The notes under the pieces: generated by a model
What the model saw: only the letters and a program-made list of their open reading frames with translations
What the model was told of the DNA's origin: nothing
Databases searched by the model: none
Translations under genes and position numbers: made by a program
In this document: positions 34,301 to 43,973 of the stretch, piece after piece
Numbering within the stretch: position 1 is the first letter of the stretch
Layout: each line of letters opens with the position of its first letter
Source: Yamagishiella unicocca
Taxonomy: Eukaryota; Chlorophyta; Chlorophyceae; Chlamydomonadales; Volvocaceae
Reading direction: 5' to 3'
NCBI GenBank assembly: GCA_003116995.1
Contig: BDSL01000071.1
Span: forward strand, 496,001 to 560,000
Length of the DNA: 64,000 nucleotides

Positions 34301-35899
34301 TACCTGCACATTCCTTGCCCTCCAGCTCAGGATGCATGCCCACTCGGCACAGGGGCGCGCCCGCAGCAGTGACAGCAGCAGTGGCAGCAGCAGAGGCAGC
34401 AGTGGCAGCAGCAGCGGCCTTATCGCGACCAGCCGTGCTGCCCGCCGCCGCCTCAGGCGCAACTGTCCCGCAGCTGCCACCACGCGGACCCACGGGTCGG
34501 AGGGGCGTGTTTGTGAGGACACCGGCGCCCCGGAGCCTCACCATCGCCTCATCGATAGCCTGCACACAGCACAGCGATGATGATCACTTAATATCACTGG
34601 TTTGATGGTGGTCACTTGATATCACTGGTTCGATGGTGGTCACTTGATATCACTGGTTTGATGGTGGTCACTTGATATCACTGGTCTGATGGTGGTCACT
34701 TGATATCACTGGTCTGATGGTGGTCACTTAATATCACTGGTTTGATGGTGGTCACTTGATATCACTGGTTCGATGGTGGTCACTTGATATCACTGGTCTG
34801 ATGGTGGTCACTTGATATCACTGGTTCGATGGTGGTCACTTGATACCACTGGTTCTGATGGTGGTCACTTGATATCACTGGTTTGATGGTGGTCACTTGA
34901 TATCACTGGTTTGATGGTGGTCACTTGATATCACTGGTTTGATGGTGGTCACTTGATATCACTGGTCTGATGGTGGTCACTTGATATTACTGATTTAATG
35001 GTGATCAGGTCATGATGACCAGTTGATGGTGATCAGGTCATGATGTGCTCCAGGGGGGGGGGGGAGAGAAATGAGGATTCCAGTGGAGATGTCCCAAATT
35101 GCGGTGCATGGGGGTCGGGGTCGCGGTACGCTTGAGGCCACCTGTCCGCCATACACACATACACACACCATCCCCACCCACCCTCCCTCCCCCACCACCC
35201 CCCGGGCATCCACGGGTCTTCCTCGAACCCTCCCTCCCCCTCCCCACCCTCCCCCCCGCTCATGCTCACCTGCAGCTGTGCGGTGCGGCCGCTGTCCTGT
35301 GTATTATGAACCTTGAGCACCACCCGATACCGCCCCGTCAGCCCCGACCCCGCAGCCGCCAAGACCTCGCCGTCCGTGTGTCCGTCCAGGCCGCTGCGGC
35401 CACCACTGCGGGTCTCCGCTTCCTGTTCATCATGCAATCGCCTCTGCTTGTGCTTTCCCTGCTCCTCCCGCTGCTCCTCCTCCTCCTGCTGTTCCTCCTC
35501 CCGGCGCTGCTCCTCCTGCTGTTGTGATTGCGGTCGGTTTTGTGGTAGGGCGTCTATCCGGAAGTTCCTGTCGTCATAGCTGGGCAGCTCCCGGCAGGCG
35601 CCGGCAGCCGAGGAGCAGCAGCAGCCCAGCAGCCCGGCCGCGGGGTCGCAGCGGCAAGTTCGGATGCCGTAGAGCTCCCAGGCGAGGTGCAGCGCCTTTG
35701 CTGACGTCAGCAGGGGGCGGTGCACCTCGCGACGGTCGCTCCGCGGCCCATCATCCACCTGGCGGGATTGGTGTGTGTTAATAAGGGGCGCAGTCACGGC
35801 TGGTGTTGGACACGAAAAGGCTATATCCACATAATTGGCATCAGTAGAGATCGTACTTACAATATTTTCTTGATCAGAAGTAACGGCGTGGTCGGTCAT
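31341..35899 (-). CDS. APH-fold kinase, hydroxylysine-kinase (HYKK/AGPHD1)-like
   Basis: The aminoglycoside-phosphotransferase fold transfers phosphate from ATP/GTP to small hydroxyl substrates. The closest named family I recognise is 5-hydroxy-L-lysine kinase and its plant/bacterial relatives. Ten exons join in phase: 35861-35899, 35270-35758, 34304-34559, 33942-34153, 33616-33788, 33068-33182, 32714-32779, 32282-32476, 31781-31932 and 31341-31485, giving 613 residues. Family blocks: ELPSYDDRNFRI and VVLKVHN (nucleotide-binding lysine), LRWHIVRCLTYVPGRTLSSV, the catalytic loop VCHSDANDNNCLV, the metal-binding GIIDFGDM, CEVAITMLYAML and GYQQVVPLLPEELELLP. Gln/Glu-rich and poly-Ala insertions expand it beyond the usual length, including one between the SYDDRNFRI block and the lysine strand. 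Exon 7 is started at 32779 because that rebuilds CLVSDDG...IIDFGDM. The substrate is inferred from the family. Confidence 0.85.
31698..31750 (+). repeat. Dispersed element B copy beside APH-kinase exon 9
   Basis: gtcgtgtaaccgggtcttct with preceding ctgccctcgatttcc and a C-rich tail. The tail faces exon 9 (31781) from the donor side, antisense to the gene. Confidence 0.75.
32143..32222 (+). repeat. Dispersed element A, near full-length copy, APH-kinase intron 8
   Basis: It starts cagttctccagcatgcatct, continues with caaaacgtctgttctaaacg and ends gcatccacgggtcttccacg. It faces exon 8, whose edge is at 32282, from the donor side. Confidence 0.85.
32928..32972. repeat. Telomere-like degenerate repeats
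   Basis: ataaaccctaacg and cctaaaccctagccc resemble the complement of the TTTAGGG telomere repeat. They lie in intron 6 of the APH-kinase gene, next to two copies of accagtactcgtgggaacct (32858-32922). Confidence 0.6.
33788..33852. repeat. Telomere-like degenerate repeats at an intron 3'/exon edge
   Basis: ggttagggtttcgggttcag and ttagggtttagggc are degenerate TTTAGGG units beside exon 5 of the APH-kinase gene. Confidence 0.65.
34575..35040. repeat. 28-bp tandem repeat array, about 16 copies, APH-kinase intron 2
   Basis: The unit is about tgatggtggtcacttgatat plus cactggtt, with single-base variants (ggttcg, ggtctg, ggtttg). It is embedded in a long intron and shows no CRISPR-like spacers: unit succeeds unit without unique sequence. 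Confidence 0.95.
35201..35232 (+). repeat. Dispersed element A, partial copy, APH-kinase intron 2
   Basis: gcatccacgggtcttcctcg followed by aaccctccc. It faces exon 2 (edge 35270) from the donor side, antisense to the gene. Confidence 0.8.
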
Positions 35900-37644
35900 G
35901 CCGATGTCCTTGAGGACAGCGACACTGTCTGGTACAGGCAGCTACGACTTGCCCAAGATGGAAGTCCTAATATTGAAATTTTTGATTTAGTGCGAAGAAG
36001 ACTGGTGGTCAAAGTGGTGGTCACTGGTAATTAAGCTTGCTGCGCAGAGGAGCAAGGTGGACGACGCATGCGCTCAGGATTGCAAAGTTACCATGTTTGT
36101 GATCAAGTGATCCCGCCATTGTGCTATCGACTGCCTTCCGTGCTTTTTCGGTTAATTACGGGTTCCGTAGCAACGGAAAGGCATGTGCAGCCGCCGTCCT
36201 GCAGATCCGGGTCCGACGCGTTGCTGTCGAACGAGGGCACATTTTATGAGGTCGCATTTGCCCCTCACCGTACCGGGTTGAACATGAACCTGGACATGGC
36301 GCAAGGGATATTGGTACGCATGCCGTCCCCTGCCATTCGATAGAAGACTTTGCGCCCTCGTCCAGCCATCCAACGGCTTGGGTCAGCGGACTTGTCGCAG
36401 GATTCATTGCCCTACCTGGACATTCCGCCGCGAGCGAACGACACTTGCCAGCGAAGCAGGGCGCGCACGGCTGCATGTGCTAGGGGGTTAACAACGTTAT
36501 AAATTTCACATATTGCACTTTTTGACGCTTTTCCTCACAGCTTCCCAAACCCTCCAGGTAGGCAGCATCAGCCAGCTACAGCCGGACGAAGGAATAGGCG
36601 ATGCAGCGCACCGGACAGGAAGGCAGGCGGCAACCATCACAAAGACGCCTTGAGCTCTACTGTCGTACACAACCGCTGCGAGCAACCGACACCACCATGC
36701 TTGTCCTCAGCCCACGGTGCCATAACCCACGGTGCCATAACCCATGCGATACTCTTCTCTAGGCCTAACCGCCCTCTCCAATATGCAAGTGAGACAGTGA
36801 GACGCACCGACCAAACCGCCGAGGGCTGCCAGCAGCACCCGATAATGGCGTAGGACGTGTACGATGTGTACGATGACTTGTACGATGACTTGCGTTTCGG
36901 GAACGAGCCTGCTGATGCAAGCAGCCCAAGCGTTGCCTCGAAGCGCATTTTGAGTATGTAATCGTGCATCGCTCCGTTCGCAAGCACAAGCGTCTTCTCA
37001 CAAAACAACCAAACCCGTAAAAACACACACGTCCCTTGCCTTCCGAGCAAAAGCTTGCGCCCCCAACAGGCCGCACCTTAGTCGGCACCCTTCCCTTTCG
37101 TACGACAGCATGCATTTCACGCCCACCTGCTCCGGCGCCGCATGCAATCCACGCAATCCAACGAGCAGCTACCTACCTAAGGCCGCCACCGCGCCAACGA
37201 ACCTGCCGTACATGATGCGCGACGAGGCCCAAAGCAAATGCCACAACCCCAACGCGATCCAGATGAGACCCAGATCAGATTTTAATTAGCCAGACGCAGG
37301 AGCTCGCCCTGCTACTCCGGCTGCTCTTCCTCGGCTACCCACACATCACCGCCATCTCCGAAACCACCCCTCCGCTGCTGGATCCAAGATCCACCACTTC
37401 AAGTCGATGTGGCAGGCGGCTTGGGGCCCGAGGGCTCGGGGGCGATCTTGCCGCCTGTACGGACGAACCACAGGACGTGGGGGTCCGGAAGGGGCGGGGG
37501 TTTGGGGGCGGCACAGGCAAAACACCGCACAACTCCCGTACAGCACACACGCTGATATTCACACCCCAACCTTCCTCCGGGTTTTAACCACACATACACA
37601 CGTGTCATGCAATCTCGTACATTATCGTACACGGTGTCGTACAC
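35900..37644. other. Intergenic, APH kinase 5' side / LEA-like gene 3' side
   Basis: 1.7 kb, less GC-rich than the genes, without recognisable exons on either strand. A 13-bp tandem pair (cataacccacggtgc) lies at 36718-36744. The left part should carry the APH-kinase promoter. Confidence 0.4.
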
Positions 37645-40600
37645 TTATCGTACATACCCACCCGCTGCCCGCAGGTTATCCTGGATGCCCTTGGCGATGT
37701 CCTTTCCGGAGGGCCGGCCCTTCTTGTCCCAGTACCATGCGCCCCCCACCACGGCTGCCGCCAGGCCGATGCCAGCGGAGGTGTAGATGGCTGCCCGGCG
37801 GGCGGTGCGGGAGTCGGCTGTGGATGTGGTGAGGCTGCTCTCCAGCTTGTCGGCGGCACGGACGGTCTTGGCTGCGGCGCCGTCACCCGCCGTACGGTAC
37901 GGCGGACCCGTCAATTGGGACGAGACGATGCGAGGGGAGAAATGAGAGGGGGCAAGGGAATGGAAGCGAGGGAGGTCAGGAATATAAAAAAAAGGGCACA
38001 AAAGGCCTCCTGGAAAAAGGCCACATTCCGATCCCATCTGGAAAAGGCCACATTCCGATCCCATCAGCGACCCCCCCCCTGCGCCCACTCACACTCCGCC
38101 TTGCTGGAGCCCCAGCGTAGGGCGCTGCCCGCGCTGACTGCCGCGTCCTTGACCCCCTCCAGGGTGCGCCGGACGCCCCGCTTGGTGGCGTGCTCGGCTT
38201 CCTCCACCAGCTCCTCCGCGCCCCGGGCGACACTCTTTCGACAGAGTGCGGATGGGCAGCAGGCAGATCGGGCAAGATCATTAGGTCGTCAGGCAGATCG
38301 GGTAAAATCGGGTGAGATCAGGTCGTCAGGCAGGTAAAATAAGATCAGATCGGGTCAGGCCATAGACGACCAGAGACGGGCGGTCCGAGAGGGGGAGGCG
38401 GGGGAGCAAATCATCATCATCAGGCGGGGAGTCGAGAGGGGACGGCCGGGAGGAGATCCGTGGGGCGGGGGGGGGGGGGCGATTGCAAGGAAGACCCGTG
38501 GATGCGAGAAAAACCGTTTCGAACAGACGTTTTGAGATGTATGCGGGAGGGGGAAGAGTTTGCTGCCCTCCAGTAACGGCAGGACCCATAGGGGTGATTG
38601 TGCCACTAGGGGGGAAGAGAGAGGACGGGGCGCGCAACCCGCTATAATACACCCGGGTCTCCTCCGCGCCTAGTCTCCTCCGGCCCCCCCCCCGACCTCA
38701 CCCACCTTGGCCGCGTGCTTGGTGTCCTTCGCCACGTCCTCGGCGAAGTGCTTCACGTCCTTCACGGCACCCTGCACGTGGTAGGTTTGGATTTGGATTT
38801 GGCGCCACCACCCAACTTAAGACATGCACCGCCCAGTGTACGACCAACGGCCAACGGTCAATCCCACCTTTACGGTGTGCTTGGCATCCTTGGCGGTTTC
38901 CTCAACCGTGTGGGTCACATCCTACGGCAGGGTGTGTATGTGTGTGTGTGTGTGAGAAGGGGGGTTAAGTGACCCATGGGTCATCAGGCAGGACGCAAAT
39001 GCGGAAGGCCGTGATGGCTCGCAGATTAGTCACGGTGTGGGACAAGAGGAACGTGTGATTTATGTTCATTCGGTGATATGAGCACGAGGCTGGGATGTCA
39101 AAACTTGCTTAATGCGCAGACCGACAGGCACGGTGCCACCCCAACCGACCAACCAACCAACCGCAGGCCCGCAACCAACCGCCAGCCAACCGCCATACCT
39201 TGACCGTACCCTTGACGGCGTGCTTGGTATCTTTGGCGGTGCTGTCGAGCACGTGTTTGGTGTCCTTGGAGGTGTCCTCAGCCGTGTGCTTGGCGTCCTT
39301 GGCGGTGCTCTGGATGCATGGGATGGCAGGCAGCAGGCACGTGGTGACATGCCGTGCACTCGAGAGGGGAAGTCACGTGACACGTGGCACATCCGCGCGT
39401 CCGAAAACTACCCGCCGGTTCGTTTCTGCCCTCCTGTCTCCTACGTCATGTAACCGGGTCTCCCCCCCCGCCCCCCGCCCGACATTCCTCCTTCCACTCC
39501 CCCAACCCCATTCCTCCTCCCCCGCCCCCGCGGCCCCCCCCCTCCGGTTTTTACAACCCCCACCTCCGCCGCACCTTGACGGCATGAGACACATCCTTGG
39601 CCTTCTCCTCTGCCCCGTACGACACGTCCTTGGCGCCGCTCTGCGGAACAATCACAACCAGCAAACCGCACACTCGCTTCGGCGTTTTTAAGTGCCAACA
39701 CTGTCAACGATAACTACCCATCATACCATCATTCCAACACACACCGCGGGTTCGACTCGGGGCAACTGCTTGCGTGCCCGCCCGCCCCGCCCGCTCCCTC
39801 CCCCGAACTGTGATAATCGTTGAACCCTCCCTGCTACTACACCCCCTACCCCACCACCACCCTCAACACCATTCCTCCGTCCCTAACCGCCACCAACCGC
39901 CCAACCGTCGCCCAACCGCCCAACTGCCGCCCTCCCACGCGCGCACACACCTTGACGGTATGCTCGGTGTCCTTGGCGGTGTCCTCGGCAGAGCGCTTGG
40001 TGCCCTTGAACCAGCTCTGAAACCAACAGTACGGCAACATAGGGGGGGGGGGAGCTCGTGGAAGGGGTGGACACTCGTGGTTAGGCTCGAATCAGCAGCA
40101 ATCCATCCGTACACACGGGAGGTACAAAAAACGGCACGGTGCTTGCACCCCTCCCTCCGAAACCCAAGAAGGGAGATCCCCGTCCCCCATGCCATCCCCC
40201 CCTCTCCACCCTCCGTTTCCCATGTCGTGTAACCGGATCTTCTCGCCTCCGACCCCCTGCATCACCACCACCACCACCACCTTGATGCCGTGCCCAGTGT
40301 CCTGGGCGGTCTCCTCCGCCGCGTACTTGACGTCCTTGGTGCCGGTCTGCAAAACACACGACCCGATGCGAGGCACGACACGACGGGGGGCTCAGGTAAG
40401 AGCTGCGACGGGACTTAGGTAACGACTCCTCTTAGTACACCAGGACTGCAATACTACAACAGTACTACGACAGTACTTCGACAGTACTCGACAGTACTCG
40501 ACAGTACTCGACAGTACTCGACAGTACTCGACAGTACTCGACAGTACTCGACAGTACTCGACAGTACTCGACAGTACTCGACAGTACTCGACAGTACTCG

Positions 40601-43600
40601 ACAGTACTCCGACAGTAGTCGACAGTACAATACTCGACACGGCGTGCTGGAGGTCATCGCATCGACCCCCCGCAGACGTACAGGAGTAACAAGCACACCG
40701 CGCAAAAACATTCGCCAACCACTCCCCGTACGTCGTAACCAACTCCCAGCACGCAGCCGGGCCCCCTGGAGCACCAGGCCTCACCTTGGCAGCGTGCGTG
40801 GTGTCCTTGGCGGTGTCCTCGGCAGCGTGTTTGCCGCTGGTGAACCAACCCTGGGGCGGGGTGGGTGGGGGGGTACTGAGATGAAAACCCGTGGGTCGGC
40901 AGTGACTAGGAAAGCGGACTCCGGTTGTGGGGGGCGGGGTTGGTGGTGGGGTCGGGGTAGTGGTGGAGCTGAGACCTGAGCAGCAGCAGCAGCAGCAGGA
41001 GGATGCTACGGGCCCGTGATGCTGATGGCCGAGGGTGAAGCACGCACATACCATCAGCCCCCTCTAGACGAAGTCGCACCTTGCCGGTGTGGCTCACGTC
41101 CTTGGTAGTGTCCTCGGCCGCGTACTTCACATCCTTAGCACCGCTCTGCCGGGGGGCCGGGAGGGACGATGCCGGCAGGCAGGGGGGGAGGGACGATTCG
41201 GGTCGGGGGGGGGAGGGAGGGTTTCGAGGAAGACCCCTGGATGCGAGGAAAAACGGTTTAGAAAAGATGCTGCATGCTGGAGAATTGGGGTTAGGAGACG
41301 AAAGACGAGGGAGGGTTCGAGGACAAGGGAGGGAGGGGGGTGGCATAAAGACCGGGTACACGACATAGGTATAGTAACTGGCGCTTTTCAGGGGGGGTGG
41401 GAGGGGGCGGGAGGGCGTGCGGGCGGATTTGGGCAGGGACAAGAGATCTTCTGCTTGCTTACTTGCGCCCGATGCAAACACACCCACCCAGCCACCCACC
41501 GCCCACCCACCTTGACCGCGTGCTTGGCGTCCTTAGCGGTGTCGCTGGCGGCGTACTGCAGATCCTTGGCGCTGCGCTCCACCTCGTGAGCTGCCCCGGG
41601 GAATTACAATGAAAGAACCGGTAACACGCCCGGGGGGGGAGGTGACGGGGTGGGGGGGGCCCTGGGACCACAATACACACACACACACACAACGGCACGG
41701 TGGACAGGTACGACGGCTGACAGCTGCCGCCGCCACCGCACAGGCGCCGTGGTCGGGGCAACGACAGCAACAATGAGGCGGTGTGTTGCGGTCAGCCAAG
41801 GTTAATGTGCAGGTAGGGGTACGGGTGACCCCAGTAACACCACCAAAACCCTAAAACCCCAAAACCCTAAAACCCGGCCGACGGCCCCGGACACTCGACC
41901 CCTGCCTCGGAAAACACACAAAACCCGTGCCCTCCACCCACCCACCTGCGTGCCGTACAGGGTGGCGGCGGCGCTGGTTGTCCTGATACCAGTTCCAGCC
42001 CATCCACAGCGCGCCCACCCCGAGTAGCGTGTACAGCACCTGGCTCACGGTCCAGTTGGCGGGCAGCCAGGAGGGAGGGGGCCCGGAGGGGAAGCCGCCT
42101 AGGGGGGGGGCCAGGGGGGGCGAGAATACCCCGTTACACGACATAGGAAACGGAGGGCAGGAGCGGTTTCGGAGGTGCGGTTTCGGAGTGCGGTTTCGGA
42201 GGTGGGGTTTCGGAGGTGGGGTTTCGGAGGTGCGGTTTCGGAGGTGCGGTTTCGGTGGTGCGGTTTCGGAGGTGAGGTTTTGGATTCAAACAGCTGTTCT
42301 GGAGCAGCTCCCTCGACATCGGCGCATCCACCACATCATGGGGCACCGGTCATATCTGGGTGAAGGCAAGAGAGTCCGGTCAAAAGACTCTGGGCGGCCC
42401 GCCATTTTAACCTTCTATCGCGGGATACGACGTCCTGGCGGTTGCGGTTGTTGCGGCCCCTGGCTACCAAAAGAAAATGGGCCTTCGGTAGTCGCGCCCA
42501 ACCACCTAACTGCCACGGCCCGAGGAAGTTACGTGACCCACCTGGCTTGCCGCCGCCGCGGGAGCCGCCGCCGCCACCGCCGCCGCTGCCGCCGGAGCCG
42601 CCCGAGCGGCCGCCGGCGCCGCCACCGTTACCGGAGAAGGTCGTGAAGCCGGGGCCGGTGCCCAGGGAGGGCGTCACGGGGGCTGCGAGGGGGGGGTATG
42701 AGAGGAGGCTCGTGGGTCGGTAATGAAAAGTAAAACCACGGGAGGATGTCACGGGGGCTGCGAGGGAGGGTGGGGGCGAGGCTCGAGGCTCGCGAGCCTC
42801 ATGCTGGTGATGGTGATGATGATGATGGCGTTTAATGGTAGCGGCCGAGGCTGTACGACTCTTGTCGTATTAACTCCAACCAGCACCAGAACGGCCAGGC
42901 CCGGTGCCAGTGCAACCGCAAACGGAGGCAACCGCAAATGGAGGTTAGGAGGGGTAACGAACTCTTAACGAACTCACCAGAGATCGGCGCTGAGGCAGGG
43001 TGCGGGGTGGGGCTGGGCGGAGGGGGGGTGGAGCCGGCGGGAGGGGGGGGGCTGGGGCTGGAGCTGGCCGCGGCGGCGGGGCGGGCCGGCGGGGGGGTGC
43101 GAGATGTTGGAGCAGGGCTGTTCTGCAGTAGGGATCAACGAGGGGGAGGGGCGGGCTTAACGAAGCATCTCAGCGCGGTGGTTTCGATCCGGGCTTTCGC
43201 AAAGGCGGTTTGAGAGCCGCCTGGCGTTGCGGACATAATGATGGTCGGTGTGTACGACTGCGGTTGTACGACTGCGGGTAACTAATCGCATGCCTCTCCC
43301 CTCACCCTTCGGGCCTCGCCTCCGGGCCTCGCCTTCGGGCCTCGCCTGGGGCAGCGAGCCAACCCCGCCTCCCCCGAGACTAACCCATCACGTCACCGCA
43401 CCGGGGATATAGCCCCTGACCTGCCAAGTCCCCCCTCACACACACTGCGCTGACCGGCCACTGGCCCACCGACCGACCCACCCACCCACTCACCCACCCA
43501 CCGACCCACCCACCGACCCACCGACCCACCGACCCACCCGAGCGTCACTGTAGGGAGGCTCGATGGTGGCGCGGATGGGCGCCAGGTAGCGGCCTGAGGG

Positions 43601-43973
43601 CACCAGGGGTTTGATGGTGCGCGTGTTGGAAAGGGGGTTGCAGGGAAAACTGTGTACGAAGGAAACCCGTTTACACCAGACGACGGGGGCTAAAAGATAA
43701 TCAGCGAATCGAACCCACGTGGGGGGGGGATGCACGAGGGTCAGGCGCGGGGCGGACGAGAGGCGAGTGGTGGCGGTTATGATGGGCTCGCGGCGGTTAT
43801 CAACCGGTAGGAAACAGTGCGTGCCGGGCGCCGCAACGACGCGCGGTTGTGACGAGGGGTCCCTGCAAAGGGCGGGCCCTCCAGCTGTCTTCACCGAATG
43901 CAGCTCTCGTGGTGTTGGGCGAGGGAGCAGGGAGGGCGCGCCTCAGGTAGGTGCGCAGCAGTCGGCCGCTCAT
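37645..43973 (-). CDS. LEA-like multi-exon repeat protein with predicted membrane segments
   Basis: I do not recognise a named orthologue. Sixteen exons join in phase: 43895-43973, 43538-43593, 42978-43122, 42542-42682, 41946-42098, 41511-41590, 41080-41145, 40785-40850, 40281-40346, 39951-40016, 39575-39640, 39199-39309, 38868-38921, 38706-38771, 38093-38234 and 37645-37871, giving about 527 residues. The N-terminus, MSGRLLRTYLRRALP, looks like an organelle transit peptide. A Pro-rich and then Gly-rich linker follows, then a membrane helix (VLYTLLGVGALWMGW). Next come nine exons with copies of a 22-residue LEA_4-like module (KDVKYAAEDTTKDVSH and similar). The end has a second membrane helix (GIGLAAAVVGGAWYW) and a basic tail. 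Six of the repeat exons are exactly 66 nt and phase 0 on both sides. The modules predict amphipathic helices, as in desiccation/freezing-protective LEA proteins. A stress-protection role in an organelle membrane is inference. Exons 1-2 are the least certain. Confidence 0.72.
38484..38547 (-). repeat. Dispersed element A copy, LEA-like gene intron
   Basis: aggaagacccgtggatgcga followed by gaaaaaccgtttcgaacaga and cgttttgagatgtatgc. It is sense to the gene and faces the acceptor side of the next exon, about 250 bp away. Confidence 0.8.
39421..39468 (+). repeat. Dispersed element B copy, LEA-like gene intron
   Basis: ttctgccctcctgtctccta, then cgtcatgtaaccgggtctcc and a C run. It is antisense, on the donor side of the 66-nt exon at 39575-39640. 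Confidence 0.75.
40196..40280 (+). repeat. Dispersed element B copy plus (ACC)n beside a 66-nt exon
   Basis: gtcgtgtaaccggatcttct follows ccctccgtttccc, then a C-rich stretch and a CAC triplet run that ends exactly at the donor of exon 40281-40346. Antisense to the gene. Confidence 0.75.
40449..40626. repeat. 10-bp tandem array (ACAGTACTCG), about 17 copies
   Basis: An almost perfect run of acagtactcg lies in the intron between two 66-nt repeat exons. The unit contains the palindrome AGTACT, so the array can fold on itself. Confidence 0.95.
41216..41290 (-). repeat. Dispersed element A copy, LEA-like gene intron
   Basis: gtttcgaggaagacccctgg, then atgcgaggaaaaacggttta, then gctgcatgctggagaattgg. 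Sense orientation, about 70 bp from the acceptor of exon 41080-41145. Confidence 0.85.
41345..41372 (-). repeat. Dispersed element B, short diverged copy
   Basis: gaccgggtacacgacatagg is the reverse complement of the B core with one change. Sense orientation, in the same intron as the A copy at 41216. Confidence 0.55.
41843..41878. repeat. Telomere-like repeats (CCCTAAAA type)
   Basis: aaaccctaaaaccccaaaac followed by cctaaaaccc matches the complement of TTTTAGGG, the Chlamydomonas telomere unit. It lies in an intron of the LEA-like gene. Confidence 0.65.
42114..42285 (-). repeat. Dispersed element B copy and adjoining GGTTTCGGAGGTG minisatellite
   Basis: cccgttacacgacataggaa with ggagggcagg is element B in sense orientation. 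Its C-rich end runs into the ctag acceptor of exon 41946-42098. Beside it, from 42168, ggtttcggaggtg units repeat about eight times. Confidence 0.8.
43455..43537. repeat. (ACCC/ACCG)n minisatellite at an intron start
   Basis: Units of cacccaccgacc repeat up to the donor of the exon at 43538-43593. Confidence 0.8.
43630..43665 (-). repeat. Dispersed element, C-type copy near LEA-like exon 2
   Basis: ggttgcagggaaaactgtgt followed by acgaaggaaacccgtttaca. Its C-rich end faces exon 43538-43593, about 40 bp away, on the acceptor side. This position also argues for starting exon 2 at 43593 rather than at 43689. Confidence 0.5.

Noticed and set aside
34575..35040. CRISPR-like array
   Set aside because: The 28-bp units are directly adjacent with no unique spacers, and the surroundings are eukaryotic introns.
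43594..43689. Longer version of exon 2 of the LEA-like gene (acceptor at 43690-43692)
   Set aside because: It is also in phase but would place a dispersed-element copy inside coding sequence. The acceptor at 43594-43596 gives a cleaner junction.
43695..43720. Possible tRNA T-arm (GGGTTCGATT, minus strand)
   Set aside because: The stems around the loop do not pair and no anticodon arm or acceptor stem is found. The same check failed at 9428-9442 and 39747-39765.
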